From Phalacrocorax aristotelis (taxonomy: Eukaryota > Chordata > Aves > Suliformes > Phalacrocoracidae), in assembly GCF_949628215.1 (NCBI RefSeq), contig NC_134277.1:124731963-124795962 (forward strand): DNA of 64,000 bases, given 5' to 3'. Under the pieces are notes generated by a model, which was not told the DNA's origin, ran no database searches, and worked only from the letters and a program-made list of their open reading frames with translations. Below, in pieces: positions 1 to 13,900 of the stretch. The stretch's first letter is position 1. Each line of letters begins with the position of its first letter. Position numbers and translations under genes: made by a program.

Positions 1-1371
1 AGGAACCTGTCTCGTGTGCCTGTCATCCCTATGACAGCAAGAGACAATCCTCAGCCACCAGTACAAACCCATCTTGTTTCATCAGCTTTGTAGAGCACCT
101 CATGGTGCCTTATTCATGCTAGTTCATTCTCTGAACTGAATCTTGCTAAAGGTTATTATTGGAAAAGTTCTATGCCTCTATTTTTGGTAAGCATCTATCC
201 TTTAGGATTCAGGTACTGCAAAACAATTCTCATTTAGCTAATTTTGGTCACGGCAGTGCTTGTCCATTAGCTCCTGGCAGCACAGCTTCACTTGAAGTTG
301 CTATATTTAGATGGATTTATCAACGTGTGAAACACAGACGGAAAAATGAAAAGCATTCAGCATGCAGGAATAGAAGTCATCAATTGCCTGGATCACAAAG
401 AACAAAAATATTCAGTAGTTTAATACGAGAAAAATGGATGCAGATGAGTCATCCTCAAGTAAGATTACAGGCAGGTGGATCGTGAGAGTATTTTTCTGTT
501 CTCCTTTTCCTTCTTCTAATAAGAACAATGTATCATTGTCTCTCATATATTCTGCAAATTACAGAAGTGTCTTGCACAACTGCCGTTTAACGTTTCAGCG
601 TTCTGTACATCACCTGGCTGTCTTCTGCATGTCCGTACAAGTTTTTAACATTTATAGAAGAAATGGCTAAGAAAGTTTATCCAAGCAAAATATACGTAGA
701 AGGTCAGGAAAGGTGCACACACTTCTCTAATTCACAGAATATTATTGACAAATACAGAAGTCAAAAATGGCAAAATTTGTAAAGGAGGACATTTTCAAAG
801 TGGTACCTATACACTAGAAAAGCACAGAGACTAGCCTCACCTTTAAAAACTACCATTCCTAAAACAAGTACTTTGTTTTACCCTAAGGTTATTCATCCAA
901 GGATTCAGATCAGATCTTCTGAGCGCTCAAGCTTCTGCTTTTTCAAGGCTTAAAACCCATCCTCCCAGGGCAACGTGGAAAGGAGCAGCATGTACATTGC
1001 ATGACAGGGGATAGATGCGAGCCGTAGGCGTGCGCTACTCAGCATGACTTCTTTCAGTGTGAAGGCCCCATGGGTGCAATGGGACATGTTTCTTCTATCA
1101 CAGAACTAACCACCAGGTGCACTTGGTCACCAGACCCTAAATTAAACCTGTTGGTTTTTTGGCAAAGGGGTTTCTGTAGCAGGAGAGAGGTAACAGCAGA
1201 GAAGAAGAAATAACTACAATTCAGGTCTGCTTGTGGGTTGCAAGAGGGAAACATTAGAGGGAATCTAGCTGGTTTTGTAATGTATGAAACTTGAAGCCTT
1301 TTTGAGCATCAGAGCATCAGTGGCTAAGTCCGTACAACACAAATGTAAAGCAGGAAAGTCTTTGTTTTCTA

Positions 1372-1428
1372 GATAAACTGAGGCAGAGAAATATGAAGAA
1401 ACTAGCTTAAGGTCACGCAAATGGGGAA
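1372..1428 (+). repeat. MIR-like ancient repeat core
   Basis: AAACTGAGGCAGAGAAATAT, then a CTTAAGGTCACGCAAATGGG stretch, resembles the conserved AAACTGAGGCACAGAG...AAGGTCAC core found in MIR-type and related old repeats. The match is short and divergent. Confidence 0.4.
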
Positions 1429-3122
1429 AACCAAAGAACATATTGTAAATCTGAAGTGCTCCTTTCCCCAAAGCACTGCTCCACAGTATGGAAGAAGACA
1501 ATAGTGCAAAAGAGAAGTGAACCTACAATAAGCTGTCTCTGATGAAAGATGAGAAGAAATATACCCAAATGTGTCCATCTTTGCATCTTCGAGCACCTTA
1601 TCTCATACACGAATAAAATAAATAGAGCTAATTATTTAAATACTTTAATGTTCTGGGGCTTATATCTTTATTTATAATTTTAAATATATATTTCAATTAC
1701 AGTCACTGACTTTCTTAGTCTTTCTGATGCATTTTTGGTAAAAAACTTCACACCCAATGTTCTCCTGTAGGCTTTTTAGTGGTACAGAACAAAAGAGCAC
1801 AATGGCTTCTGAAAAATCTCATTGGACATCTAGACATGTCTTTAGGTGCCCAAATTATCTGAAGAAACATCTAGCATGATTTGATATTGCAAGGAAGTAT
1901 AAAAATTACTCCAAACTGGAGCAAATCCCAGTGATTTCTGATGACTCACTGATACACAACTAACTTCTTATCCTGTAGAGAAAATGCTATGACAGTTGTA
2001 GCTTTTGAATGGACTTGATTTATTTTACAAATCTCGTTTCCCCTTATTTTCATCTCATGGGTTTCCCATTTAATCCATCTCTCCCAGCAGATTTCATGTT
2101 TGCCTCACAGGCATCAGGGAGGACCTGCGGGACAGGGGAATGGGGGACTCAAGATTCTTTTCTCTCCTGTGTAAGGGCGGAGGGTTGTCACAGAAGAGGC
2201 TTCGTTTCACGGAAATAGAAGTGACTTTTCAGTGTGGGGAGATCTGGAGCGCTTCACTGAACATTTTTCCTGAGTAATTATAGCAGGATTGGCCCACTGT
2301 GAGCAGGATTTTTACTGCTTCCTCTGTCTTTGTTTTCTCCTCTTATTTTGTCTTCATTTTAGTGTGTGTGTCATGGTGGGAGAACATTATTGTGTGAGTA
2401 TTTTTTTAAACAAGTAATTCCTGCTTCCTGTAACCACTATAAACTCATCTGACTTCTAGGACATAAAACTTGATTCATTTTTATTTTAAATCAATCAGAT
2501 CCTGGCCTGAAGGATCTGGTAAAGCTAATACACCACAATTTTGCAAATGACATACCAGGCAATCTTCTGATTGCTCCACCACCTCTTTGAAATTAAGTTT
2601 TGCATGCTCAGTTAAGGAACTACACACATCTTATCCCCAGTAGAAGCAGTGTTTTCAAAAGAAAAATAAGCTAACATTTTAATGCAATAAATACTCCTTC
2701 AATTTTTTCCCCTGGTAGAATGGAGCAAATCTATATTGTTGAAAATTGGAAGTGAAGTACTGTGCAGAAAAAGGGACATAAAGGGCAGCACAAAACTATT
2801 TATAGCTGTGAGAAATAAATGCAGCTGGGGTTAAAATAGTACAGTACGTTGTTTTAGGGAGTAGGAACAAGTGTCTCTGTCTCATGAACGTTCATTTCTC
2901 TATTGAACGCTGGAGGGTCTCAGAGTCTCCAGCCCCTCTTTGCAGCCTACAGCATCCCTCTCACCGTCAGTGCTGATTTGTGCTAACAGCTCTTTTCTGG
3001 ACAAGGGGATCCACACCTGCATGTGTAGAAGGAGCACTCTTCCTTGGGAAACTGCTGCAGTACCAGATGAAATGAAGCCCACCTCTAGGTTAAAAGTAAA
3101 AACAAAACAAAATGAAACAAGA

Positions 3123-3155
3123 CAAAAAAAAAAAAAAAACAAAACAAAAAAACCC
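3123..3155 (+). repeat. A-rich tract
   Basis: A run of about 16 A followed by CAAAACAAAAAAACCCC. It may be a microsatellite or a worn retroposon tail; no element body is recognised upstream. Confidence 0.6.
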
Positions 3156-4777
3156 CAATAGATCCTCTAACTTCATCCTCTCTCACAAGAAAAGGCTAGG
3201 TCAGAGCACTAGCATCTTGGAGGGAAAAGGAAATGCTGAACTTCCCAGTGCTGCTGACAGTAAGCCTGGCTAGAGGATGGAAAAGAAGGTGATTACCTAA
3301 ATCCCAGCAGTAACTCTGCCAAAGTCAGACTTATTACCGGAGCTTATGCAACAGCTTTTGTACTATATGATGACTTCTAGTGCAGTGCAGCTTGTCAGCT
3401 AAGTGCTGGAAAAAGTGTTCTTTAATTGTTCTTCATTTTTCTCCTCAGCACCTACTAGATTTCTCTGAAAAGATTCAGAGATGTGACCAAGGCACATCTT
3501 CTCACAAGAGATGCTATGGGGGCAGATGGCAGTATATCTACCTTGTATCTACAATGCTGAATTGTCAAAACTTTTTGACTCGTGGCAGAAAAAATTGTTG
3601 GTTCAGCCATGCTTTTCAACTTGGAAAAAAAGCTGATGTAAACTTTCAAAACAGATGGAATACCCCATCAGACACACTTAAAATGGAAGCTCTCTTGGCT
3701 TCCCATTTATAGTAACTTCTCATTTGGAAGTTTCAGCTAACTCTAACAGAAATTCTAACTTAAAATACAAAATTATTAAAATTGGAAGTATTTTGAAATG
3801 ATGACTAAGTTAACAGATTGATTCTTCTCAGTGCCCACTAACATATGTATGAGTTTGACTTTCTGCTGTCTCCAAGATAAGATGCTTTAAAAGACTCCCA
3901 AATGGTTTCTCACTATTATTTGCTTAGCTCTCATTACAACAGCATTGCTAATGACCGGAACTATAAGCAACGTTTACATAATGATTTGAATTAAAATTTC
4001 ACAATAATTTAATATTCCTCCTATTTTTTCTGTGTTTCTCCCATCTGTATTTCGAAAAGCACAAAAAAAAAAAATAGTGAACGTTGACAAACAGAAGGCA
4101 AAAGCTTGGCAGCCCTCTATAAAGCTAAGAGAAATAATCTATTAATAATCTACCTGGAGTCTTAGTCTGTCTCTATTCACAGACATGGCTGCTGCCTGCG
4201 TGGTGTTTTCATCGGGGCTGGAAGGATTACCAGTAGACCATCTGTTCAGTCGGTGAGAAAAAACATGATTGACAGGTGCCACTGACCTAAGACAGACATC
4301 TCCATTTGGTGCTGCCTGCAGAGTATAACTATGTGCTGAGTTGCTGCTTCCTTCAAGCTGTAAATGAAATACATTCACTCTGAGGAGATAAAATGTGTTT
4401 CATGATTGTTACAGCCTGTCTCTCTGACATGTATTCAACTGCTATATGCCTGTCTTCCTCCTTTTCAACTTACTAAAACCTACGAAGTTGCAAATCTAAT
4501 CTCTAAGCAGGCACGATGCTGAGGAGATGAGGCACCACAGATATCTGAGGGCAGGTAATCCTGTTTGTCCCCAGAACTGTGGAGGCTGCAGGAAGGACTG
4601 GCAAGCTGCAAGAGGCCCTGACATTTGCCCATCGGTGTAAGGACAAGCCATCTCTATGTTATTGTCATTCAGCCCAATGTCTGGGATTTGGTTTTGTTTC
4701 ATTGTTAAATAAAAGTGGTGGTTTTCCAAGAAAGGTCATTGTAAAATTGGATTCGGGAGCAACCTTTTTATTTCTCA

Positions 4778-4900
4778 ATGTGGAGACAAGTTTTGCTCTA
4801 CTTCAGGACTCGCAGCTACAATGCAGACAGCTGTCAAGCAAAGGAGACCCTCCACAATGAAGACGAAGAGGATATTAAAGCAACACAGTGGATTTTCAAG
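4778..4900 (+). CDS. RGS20: RGS20 long-form first coding exon (candidate)
   Basis: This exon has 41 codons from an ATG at 4,778 to a GTAAGA donor at 4,901 and ends in phase 0. The residues around [16 protein letters not shown] line up with my recollection of the human long-form N-terminus (WTQFLPLFRAQRYNTD), and the acidic stretch after it also fits. The Kozak context is poor (T at -3 and at +4). An in-frame TAA lies at 4,742-4,744, 36 bases before the ATG, with no earlier ATG after it. About 20 N-terminal residues of the human form have no match here, so the true start may be on another exon. No CpG island surrounds it, so the promoter would be tissue-restricted. Confidence 0.62.
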
Positions 4901-7900
4901 GTAAGACAAAATCCAGGGTTATCCAAATGTCCTGAAGGAGGAGGGAAGCGGTGTATCTGGAAAGAAGCAGAAAGGAAGTGTTAATGTCATGTATTACAGC
5001 CATAGACTATTTATCACCAAGACATCATTATTCGTGTAGTTTTCCTTTATTCCTGAGCCTCATCCTCTGCCCTCTGTTCCTCGGTGTGTTGCAACCACAG
5101 TGACAAGGAGGTGGTGACCCGCCTTCCTGTTAAGTGTCTGCTTTCAAACAACATATTAAACACATCCATCTAACTCATAAAAATGATTCATACTTCATGG
5201 AGCCAATCTGTTGGTAAAAGGGTGAGGGAAAACATGTTGTTTCATGATGTGTAGACACTGAAGAGGTCTGCATTTTTTACTGATGCTACCTCAGACTGTT
5301 TTTATTGGTAGTTAACAAAAGGAGATATCCCAAAGAAATCAAACGCATCGTAATACTAAAATCTATTTGGGTGTTACAGTAAATCCCCTTTAGTGAACCT
5401 GTAAGACTGAACCATTTTCCATAACTAAAAACAACAGTCCTGTATCCCCTAGATTTTGTCAAAAGCCTTAAAGCTGCCTAAGGGGTGAACCAACATTATT
5501 TATGGTGAGCACCGTGCTCCTGTGCAGCTCAACAGAGCAAGAGAGACAGGTGCAAGAAACCGTATCTTATTAAAACTTTGGTGCAGAAGTGGTGCACCCT
5601 GCTGCGCGGTAGGGAAGAGAATGTGATCACACTCTCTTGGAACCACAACATTTGGGTTTTCTTCAGACTAACAGCACCAGAGTGGAGAGGGACTGACAGC
5701 CAGTTGAGGATGTTAGCAGGGTTGGTGAAAGGCAAGGCAGGGGAAGAAGCCATTCCCCATTCCACATCTGCCCTACAGACATTCAAGGTAAAGCAAGAAT
5801 TTGCTTCTCCATCCCCACCTCCTTAGCCAATTCACATCCATTTCCAGGAGGCCATTTCATTTGAGTTACAGGAATACACTCATCAGAAATCCTAAATTAC
5901 TTTCACTGCTTTTGCTGAAAGGAAATACTCAGCCTGCTTTGCCACTATCAGGAAACTGTTTCTGATAATGAACCAAGTACACTCCTTTCAGAATTTCATG
6001 TCATTCTGTCTCATTATCTGTCCATTTAGCTCACCAGCCTGGGGACTTCTTGGCCCTCTTGAAGGCAAAGGGGGTTTTGTCACAGGTGCAATGGATCCTG
6101 AATTTAACCCTTGGTAGTCATACCTTCTGAAACCCATATACTGACTTCTTCACAGGTCATGTCCCTAGTCATTTCTCAGCCTTCCTGTTATTCATCCCAG
6201 GTGGATTGTTCCTTTCAGCGTGGTGATAGCTTTTACAGTCTTGCCTGAAATCATAGTTTGTTGCCGAGTCTCTGAGAACATGGTGCACAGGACTGAGTCA
6301 GGGACCTCACAGAGGAAAACACATTATTCCTGTGCTCTGTGACAGGATTTATCTGCAGAGGGACCTAAAAGACACAAGGCTCAGGGCCACTTACTGTCCA
6401 GAGTTCCTTAAGCAACAGTGCTGCCAGCTTCCGTTCTCCCACTGGCTGGCTGTCCCGTATACTTTGTTCTGTGCTTATGTTTCTAAATGATGTGGCTCCA
6501 CCAGTGTGGCTGTCATCTCTGGCAGCAGGGACAGCCTGCAGGGACAGCCCAGGAGATGCTCTTTAACCACTTCATGAGCTCAGCTGAGGTGAAATTGCTG
6601 TCATGTGGAAGCCTTTGTATGAGGTTGCATGCTCTGGGGGAACATGTCTCCAGAACTTCATAAACTACATCAGCAAATGATCCTTTCACATATGTAATAT
6701 AAGCAATGTTACTAGTAGTTAATGAGTCTACAAGGACTGTGTTAGTGATAGGAAGTTAGAAAACTTACCCGTCTAGAAATGTGTACGGCCCTAAGGCGGG
6801 GGAATTAAAATGAACTGCAAGCTTTACTTCACATAGGAAAGAAATACTTTTCTTTTTAACTGATAGAAAACAAAGGCTCAGATGATTTATATGATTTCCC
6901 AGGACTTAGAAAATCGACTTGAAGTTTGTAAGGTTCAAGACCAGTTTGTCACTTACATTCCCAGAAGAGACAAGATCACATCAAAAGCTTTTCTTCTGGT
7001 GACATTGAAGCCTGCAGAAAGTTCAGGTTCTTTCTGGTACAATGTTTCTATACGTGACTTTGATCACTATAGGCAGACTATGGCCTTAGACCCATGCATT
7101 TGTTTGACTGACAAGGATTTGATCAGACTGATTCCCCAGTCCTCATTAATTCCTATGTTCCCTTCCGCCTTAGGTAAGGTTTTGAATCTGATGCTTCTGA
7201 ATGTGGGCAGTGGCTGCTTTGAGAGCAAGTTGCTGTCTAATTCAACATGCCAAATAGAAAAAAGTTGAAATATTAAATAAATTGGGATTTTAAAAAAAAG
7301 TCTTTCAACAGAACGCTTGAATTAGGTATATTTATTCTTGAACATGCTTTCAAAGAGAAACTGAATTACAAGAAAAATGTTTTTGAAAAGTGGTAGCTGG
7401 AGTTCAAAGGCCTTTTAAATTCCCTTCATGACATTTAAATTAACTCAGTGAGTTGTTTATTTCTAATGTCCATTTGCATTTCTTAAAAAGCCTTTCCCTC
7501 TGACATGTTTGCATCTTGATTTATAAAAGTGTTAAAAAGCAAGAGTGAATAAACTTTTTATGAGTCTCAACACAAAAATCCAAGAACTTACTTAGTCCAG
7601 AGTTAACACAGACATTCTCATGTGCTCTCAACGTACTTTTTGCCAGTTAACAAAATAAACATTACACTGCACAGAGAGATAGTGAGAGGTTGCAAACAGA
7701 TCACAGTATTTTCCTAATGAAAAAATTTGGCCAAAGTCCCATTACTCAGAGGTCATCGCCATCACTTCCTCAGAAGAGGATGAGAATGTTCTCCACAGAG
7801 ATGCCACATGTCCATGTTCATGTCCAGGTTACATATGGGTAGGACCCATTTCAATTCCATGACATAATTATGATTTCTAAACATAACAGCTCCATATTTG

Positions 7901-10900
7901 GTTGGGTTTACATGAATAATAGACCTACAGACCCCAAGCGACTGGGCAAGCGCATGACAACAGTGCCAGGGCACTAATAAGCCTTAATGGTCCTGACCAG
8001 CCTCACCCAAGGCCTCACACCACAACCATGGGTCCAGCAGCTCGATTTAAGCTCAGGCCTGTGAGGATAGGAGCTGTGTTGAAGGACTGCTGGCCTCTAG
8101 CTGAGTGACAGCCATGTCCCATTTGGTGATAGAGCTGCCTGGTTGAGACCTTAACCCGTACCCTGGGCTGACTGCCTGGCTTGATCTTGGCTGTCCCTTG
8201 TCAGTGTGGGCTTGCCTGGTGATTGTGGTACTTGATCTTAACCTTGATCTGGTGGGCTGCCTTCCACCCTGCAGTGAGATTGCCTTATGGTCTGGACCTT
8301 GATTGGACATGTCTGTGTCTGTCCTGTTTGCCTTGCTCAAGTTCTATGGGATGGGCTGTGGCTGGTGAGGCTCCTGTCCTACTGGCTGTGGGACCCCCTT
8401 GGACCCCTGCACCTTCCCTGAGGCAGCAGCTTTGTTCGTGCTGCTCTCTGGCAAGCAGAATCCTTTCCAGATCCTACTGAGACTTGCCTTACCTATAAGG
8501 GCTTGCTTTATTCTGTTCCCCAAGGCACGGAGCAGAGAGAAAAGCATAGTGTGAAATGGGAAGTCGTGTGCCAGGAAGAGAGCAACTATCAAGCCTCCTT
8601 GAACCTGTATGCTGAGACCTAAGGAGACCCCAGTTACACCAGCATTGCCTTTCTGCTTGCCAAGTCCTAAGCACTTGAGTTCTGTGTAGGAGACCAGGCA
8701 GACACTGAAAAGGCCACAAGCGTGCTGTCTGGGGAACAGCCCAGCTGAAGTGTGGCATCCTTTTTCCTTCATCTAGCTGATCTCAACTCTACAGAAATCC
8801 TTCGAGTTTGGAGATGTCAAACAGTATTCCATGAACTGCGTGTAAGGCGGAAGTCGCTCGTGACCATGCATAGCTCATCTAAATTATTCAGCAACTGCTA
8901 TGAATCATGATTAGTTTGATAAAATAAGGATCCATTCAAAAACAACTCCAGAAAGGTCAAAAATCATAAACGGTGTTATTTACAATGGACATCATGCCAG
9001 TTAAAAGACTGCACTGTTTGCCAAGTACTCTGGTGTCTTCAGGTGATGAGTGCTCTGAGTCAGTCCCTCTGAAGTCAGATACTGTCTTTATCTTTTATAA
9101 GAGTAGGAAAAGTCCTGATATTAGTAAATATACTTCACCCTCTTCAATCAATATAATCTCTCCCAAGTACATTTGCATGTCAGGAATGTTTATTTTTGTG
9201 GAGGCTGTTTTTCATACTTAGTCATGGTAGCATTTGTATATCTTGAAGTTTGTGATTGTGTCATAGGGTGTTAGGAACAAACCAAACAGCAACTTATACC
9301 AAGAACACATTCCTTCTGTTCTTTTGAACAGGTGTTGTGCTTAGTTTGACAGGCTGAAACATAGTTTAATAGTCACATTTTATCTAATTCTTGTGTTTCA
9401 GATGGGCAGGGGATGCAAACTGTATGGCTGTGGATTGAATCACTTGGCAGCTAACATTCTTCATCTTTGCCAAAATAGTTATTCTTACACAGCAGATGTA
9501 AAATTTGAGACATGTTTGATGCTCTGCTTTATTCAGGAGCGATGTTTCAAAGGGAGACAGAATTCTGGGAGAGAAATAGGAGGGTATTTAGGACCACCAA
9601 ATTATTAGCATCTACTCTTATTGACAACTTCTTTGATAATAGAGTCTACTTTTAGGCAGGGAAAAGAGTGGGTATTTTGCTGAATATTTATAGATTAAGA
9701 TAATGAGGTAATATCATATGTAGTTGGTTTTAGAGGTATGCAGAATTATTTCTAGGGCAAGCTGGAGAACTTTATCTCTCTTTGTCTTCTCTGCTGGTTA
9801 ATTTTGTTTTCTTAACATGTGTCCTTTATAATAAGGGCTTGTCTTGTCCCTGAAGTGTTTTTACTAGCTAAGAAAGGGCTACTCCTGCATATTTTTACAG
9901 ACTGTATCAATCCTTTTGAGACCTGCAGTGTCCAGCAAAACATTGGGGTGCATCTTGTCAGCAGACCTATCAGGAGGATTAAGGCCTGTCAGCGCCCAAC
10001 CCTGCAAGAGGGGTCAGGTAGAAGCTGAAAGTAGTTTCTCTTGTTTGCAAGAGAATTCCTCCAAGAAAAAGTTTGTTTCATTGATTGCTGCTTTCAGAAG
10101 CCGCAAAGTACACCTGAGGCACAGGAGGCAGTATTTCAGGGTTACTCAATACCCAGGTCTTATCAGGGTCAGGTCATCCATGCTGTGAAAAAGACTGTAC
10201 TAGTCATTTGGGTAGTCAGAGTCCTCCCTTTCTTCTGGTCATCTGAAGTGGGATAACTGTTAGCTTAACTATAGTACTTGTAACTATGGTATGGACATTT
10301 CGTCTTTGAACCATTTGCGTTCATCAGAGTACAAATCTGCTCATTGGGTAAAACTCCTACAGTTTTCTGACTAAACAAACCTGTAAGTTGAAAGTAAATA
10401 GTACAGGACTGGAATCCAAAATAAACTTTAGTATCTATTAAATAATTATTATCATAGCTAGAAACAGCACAATCCACTACAGGCCATGGTCACCCCAATG
10501 ACCAGCATCACTGCGTGCTGCATTTAGATGCGCTGGCGTCCTCTAGAGCCCATGTGTCTGAGCTGGGGATGGGGTGTCTGTGTATGTGTGAGCAGAATGG
10601 AGTATATAGGGATAGGATTCAAAAAGCCACCATTCTGGAGAGGTGGCCATCAGCAGAAACACCAAATGACATTAGAGATAGGCTTCTCCTTTCATTTGTG
10701 AATCACAGACCTGGATGCGCTCCTGTAGTTACACCTCCCTGTTCTGACACAGGACAGAAGAGTGCTTTCTCCTTTGACAGCCCAGGACTTACTGCTGTTG
10801 CCAAATTGTGGGAAGTCCGGGTTTAAAACCTTCCCCTGAGGTGACTTGAAACCACGCACATCAGAAGAATAACTAACTACTTACTGCAATGTGTCTGTGA

Positions 10901-13900
10901 GAAGGATATTAGGTGTCTCTTCCTCCCCTTGTGTTGAAAGCATTCCTTGTTGTGTAGTAGTTTAATATTCCTTGTATAGAGGGGGTGGTGATGCTTTACT
11001 GTGCTTAGGGCACTTGCCACACAGGGGTCTGAGATTCAATGAGAAATATGTCAATTTTCCTTTTTAACGGGTATTCAGTGAGGCCCAGAAAAAAACCCAC
11101 AGGCAGGTCCCTTGCAGCTATATGGGAAAATCATCCTCTTTCCCCTCCATCTGGTTAGCCAGGTCTAAGCCAGGGAGGGCACTTCTGAAAGCTGAGGCTG
11201 ACAGTCTGCCTCCAGCAGCTAGGCCATCAGCCTGGGAGATCAATCCATGCGAATTCAGAGTGGAGGAAGGCTCTGAGCCTGTTATCTCCAACAGATATGC
11301 TAACAGAAGCATTCAGACAGGTATGTCTGTGGGTGTGAGCTGGGTGGTATCTGGAGCTGTGGGTCCCAAATGAAGGGTGATGCACATACAGTGCCAAATC
11401 AGTCCCATAACTTCCTTTGACAGATGCAGCATAAATGCTATTTCCTGCGATTGGGAGCATCCTTTGTCCCCGTGAGGCTGCTCCCCATGCAGTATGTTGG
11501 CATTTTTTGGATGGAGTGTTTAGATACCAGCTCTGTCCACACAGGGTGAGGGAGCAGGTGCTGGTGCCTAATTCAGCACTGTGGGTCCTGCTGGGAGCCG
11601 CGGAGGAGCACAATGTACTGCGAATGGGGCACCTATTAACAGGCTTAGCCCTGAAAGACATGCAACAAGCTACTGGCTTAGCTAGTATCAATGGACAGGA
11701 GTCATTTTCACCATTCACTTGGTACTCCTGGGCAGCTTTGCAGAGACCTTTCATGTTTGTTTTGGGGTTTTCTTCTCCCCATGTCTTCTCTGAATATCCT
11801 TAGTATACTAGTCTGCTCCAGGCAGCTCAAACCATTAAATATAACTCTTCTAAAAAACAAGATGCTTTAATCTTTAGCACAATACATGAATGTAAGAACA
11901 GATGAATGTGGCTTAAGCAGGAATTGTTCTACCAGTTTTTTGTAGTTGTTTGTTCTTTCACTGTGGGGGTGGCTGAACAGTGGAACAGGTTGCCCAGAGA
12001 GGCTGTGAAGTCTCCATCCTCAGAGGTATTCAAACCGTTCTCAGCATGGCTTTAGGAAGCCCGAGGGCAGGAGGTTGGACTAGATGAACTGCTGAGGCCC
12101 CTTCCAACCTCAGCTATTCTGTGAAACAAAGAGCTCTTCACAGTGTCTTTCTTTTTCAACTGTTCTGCAATTACATGGCATAATAATATTTTTTAAATTC
12201 ATAAAAGGTTTCTTCTTTTGCATCCAGAAACACTGTTCTGAGAATAGCTGGCTGTCTTGCTCAGCATTGCCTATGAGCCAATAATAGCTGTGCAGACAGC
12301 AATCAGAGGGCATTCTTTTGTCAAAGTTGTCAAAATAATAATGTACTACACATTAATGGGTGGATTACTGGCATATTAATAGTGTGCAAATTTTCTAGTC
12401 CTCAGAGATAATTTGTACTAATTTGCAATCATGTGTTTTTCCAATTTAGTGATTTACATATTTTACCTTTGAAATAGCCCTAAAACTTCCTTTTTAACTG
12501 TGCACCTTTGAAATGGAAAAATGCAGGATCCTGGGCTGTTAGGATATTACTGTCAGAAATAATTTAATGAATACAAAACCCAAAAGATAAACTGTTTTAC
12601 ACTAGTTAGAGAAATTTTTCAGCAAAATAATCTTAGTCTGACCTGAACTACAGAGAGTGTTTTCATTAATATAAGATTACCTTCTTTAAGTGGAACAAAA
12701 TGTCGTGCTGGTTAATAAATAACCCACTCAGCCTAGTTCTAAATCAACTAATTTGAGATATAGATAACTTCAGATTTACAAATATATTAATTTAGGGTAT
12801 CTGTCCACCAGCAAGAATCAACAGTTTAGATAAAGGATACTGGGGAAAAACAGCAACTCTTTCTCCCTGGAAGACCATGGAGACCTTCTTAAAAAGGCAA
12901 CTAGTTTGGGTGAGAGTCAGGAGGAATTGACCTTTACTCCCTGATATGTCTCTCACACCCAGACTGGTGAAAGCAAATGATTCCCAGTAAAATGCAAAAC
13001 TAAAGTGAAGTACACCACCAGTCCCAGAATGATAAGAAATAAAACAGTTAGTGTTGCTCTGATTTATGGTTTCTCCTAGAGGCCATCATGTGGTAGAGAT
13101 AACCTGAGCACAGTGTTAACATCACACTCTGTTTTATTTCCAATACACCTCATGTTCAATTGAAAGTGGAATTGTGGTGTGGGGTTTTCTGAGCTCATAT
13201 TTCTCAGGGATTTCTGAGTGCCAGAGGAGTCCCTAAGTTCCAGAATAAGTGGTGCCCAGATCGCAGGTATCAGCCAGGCCACTCTACTTAGTGAATCCTT
13301 CCAGCGACCAGAAAAATGACATGGAGTGCAGTATCATCAAAGGCAGTTCTGGGTGGGAGCTTGAAAATGTCATCTGACCTTTGGTGCTAGGATCAACTAC
13401 CCCCAAGTCCTTCCTGGCATGGGTTTACCCCACCTGTTCTTTAAAACCTCGGTAACATAGACTCCACGGTCTATGCAGCCTGCTCCAGTTCTTCGCCATC
13501 CTACCATTAAAAACCCATATTTAACCTAAATATCCCTGCCTGCAGTTTAAATCCATTACCCTCTGCTGTATATGTACTGAGCATGAAAAGTAATTTACTC
13601 CTTCCCCTTGCCTGTTTGTATGCAATGCACGCTACCTGATACACATTTCCCATGAGTGGTGCAAAGACACAAAAGTCATGAATCACATACATGCTTTTTC
13701 ACAGCAATTTCATTCCACAAAAAATCTGAAGACTCTAGGGGACAATAAATGTTTCTTTCAAGCCATTTAGAGCTTACTCAGTCCTACATTTTGAGGGCCC
13801 CTCCTGTGCAATAACAGGACAGCTTTTTACTCCCATCTATTTGCCTCTCTTTATAATCCAAAGTCCAAAGACTGATGCAAAAAGAGATCAGAATATCCTA

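Larger units (their letters stand above)
1..4777. other. No exon seen; presumed RGS20 5' flank
   Basis: AT-rich sequence with only short ORFs expected by chance. In human the neighbour on this side is ATP6V1H on the opposite strand. No ATP6V1H exon or CpG island is recognised here, so that gene would lie left of the window. Confidence 0.5.

Noticed and set aside
4703-4713. TTAAATAAAAG as a TATA box for the long form
   Set aside because: Similar words are frequent in this AT-rich region and the transcript start is unknown.
1-4777. ATP6V1H first exon expected by synteny
   Set aside because: No matching peptide, splice site or CpG island found; it probably lies left of the window.
11227-11754. 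175-codon ORF with ATG on the - strand
   Set aside because: No recognisable domain. By a rough estimate one or two frames this long are expected by chance in 64 kb on six frames. It overlaps an equally meaningless + frame.
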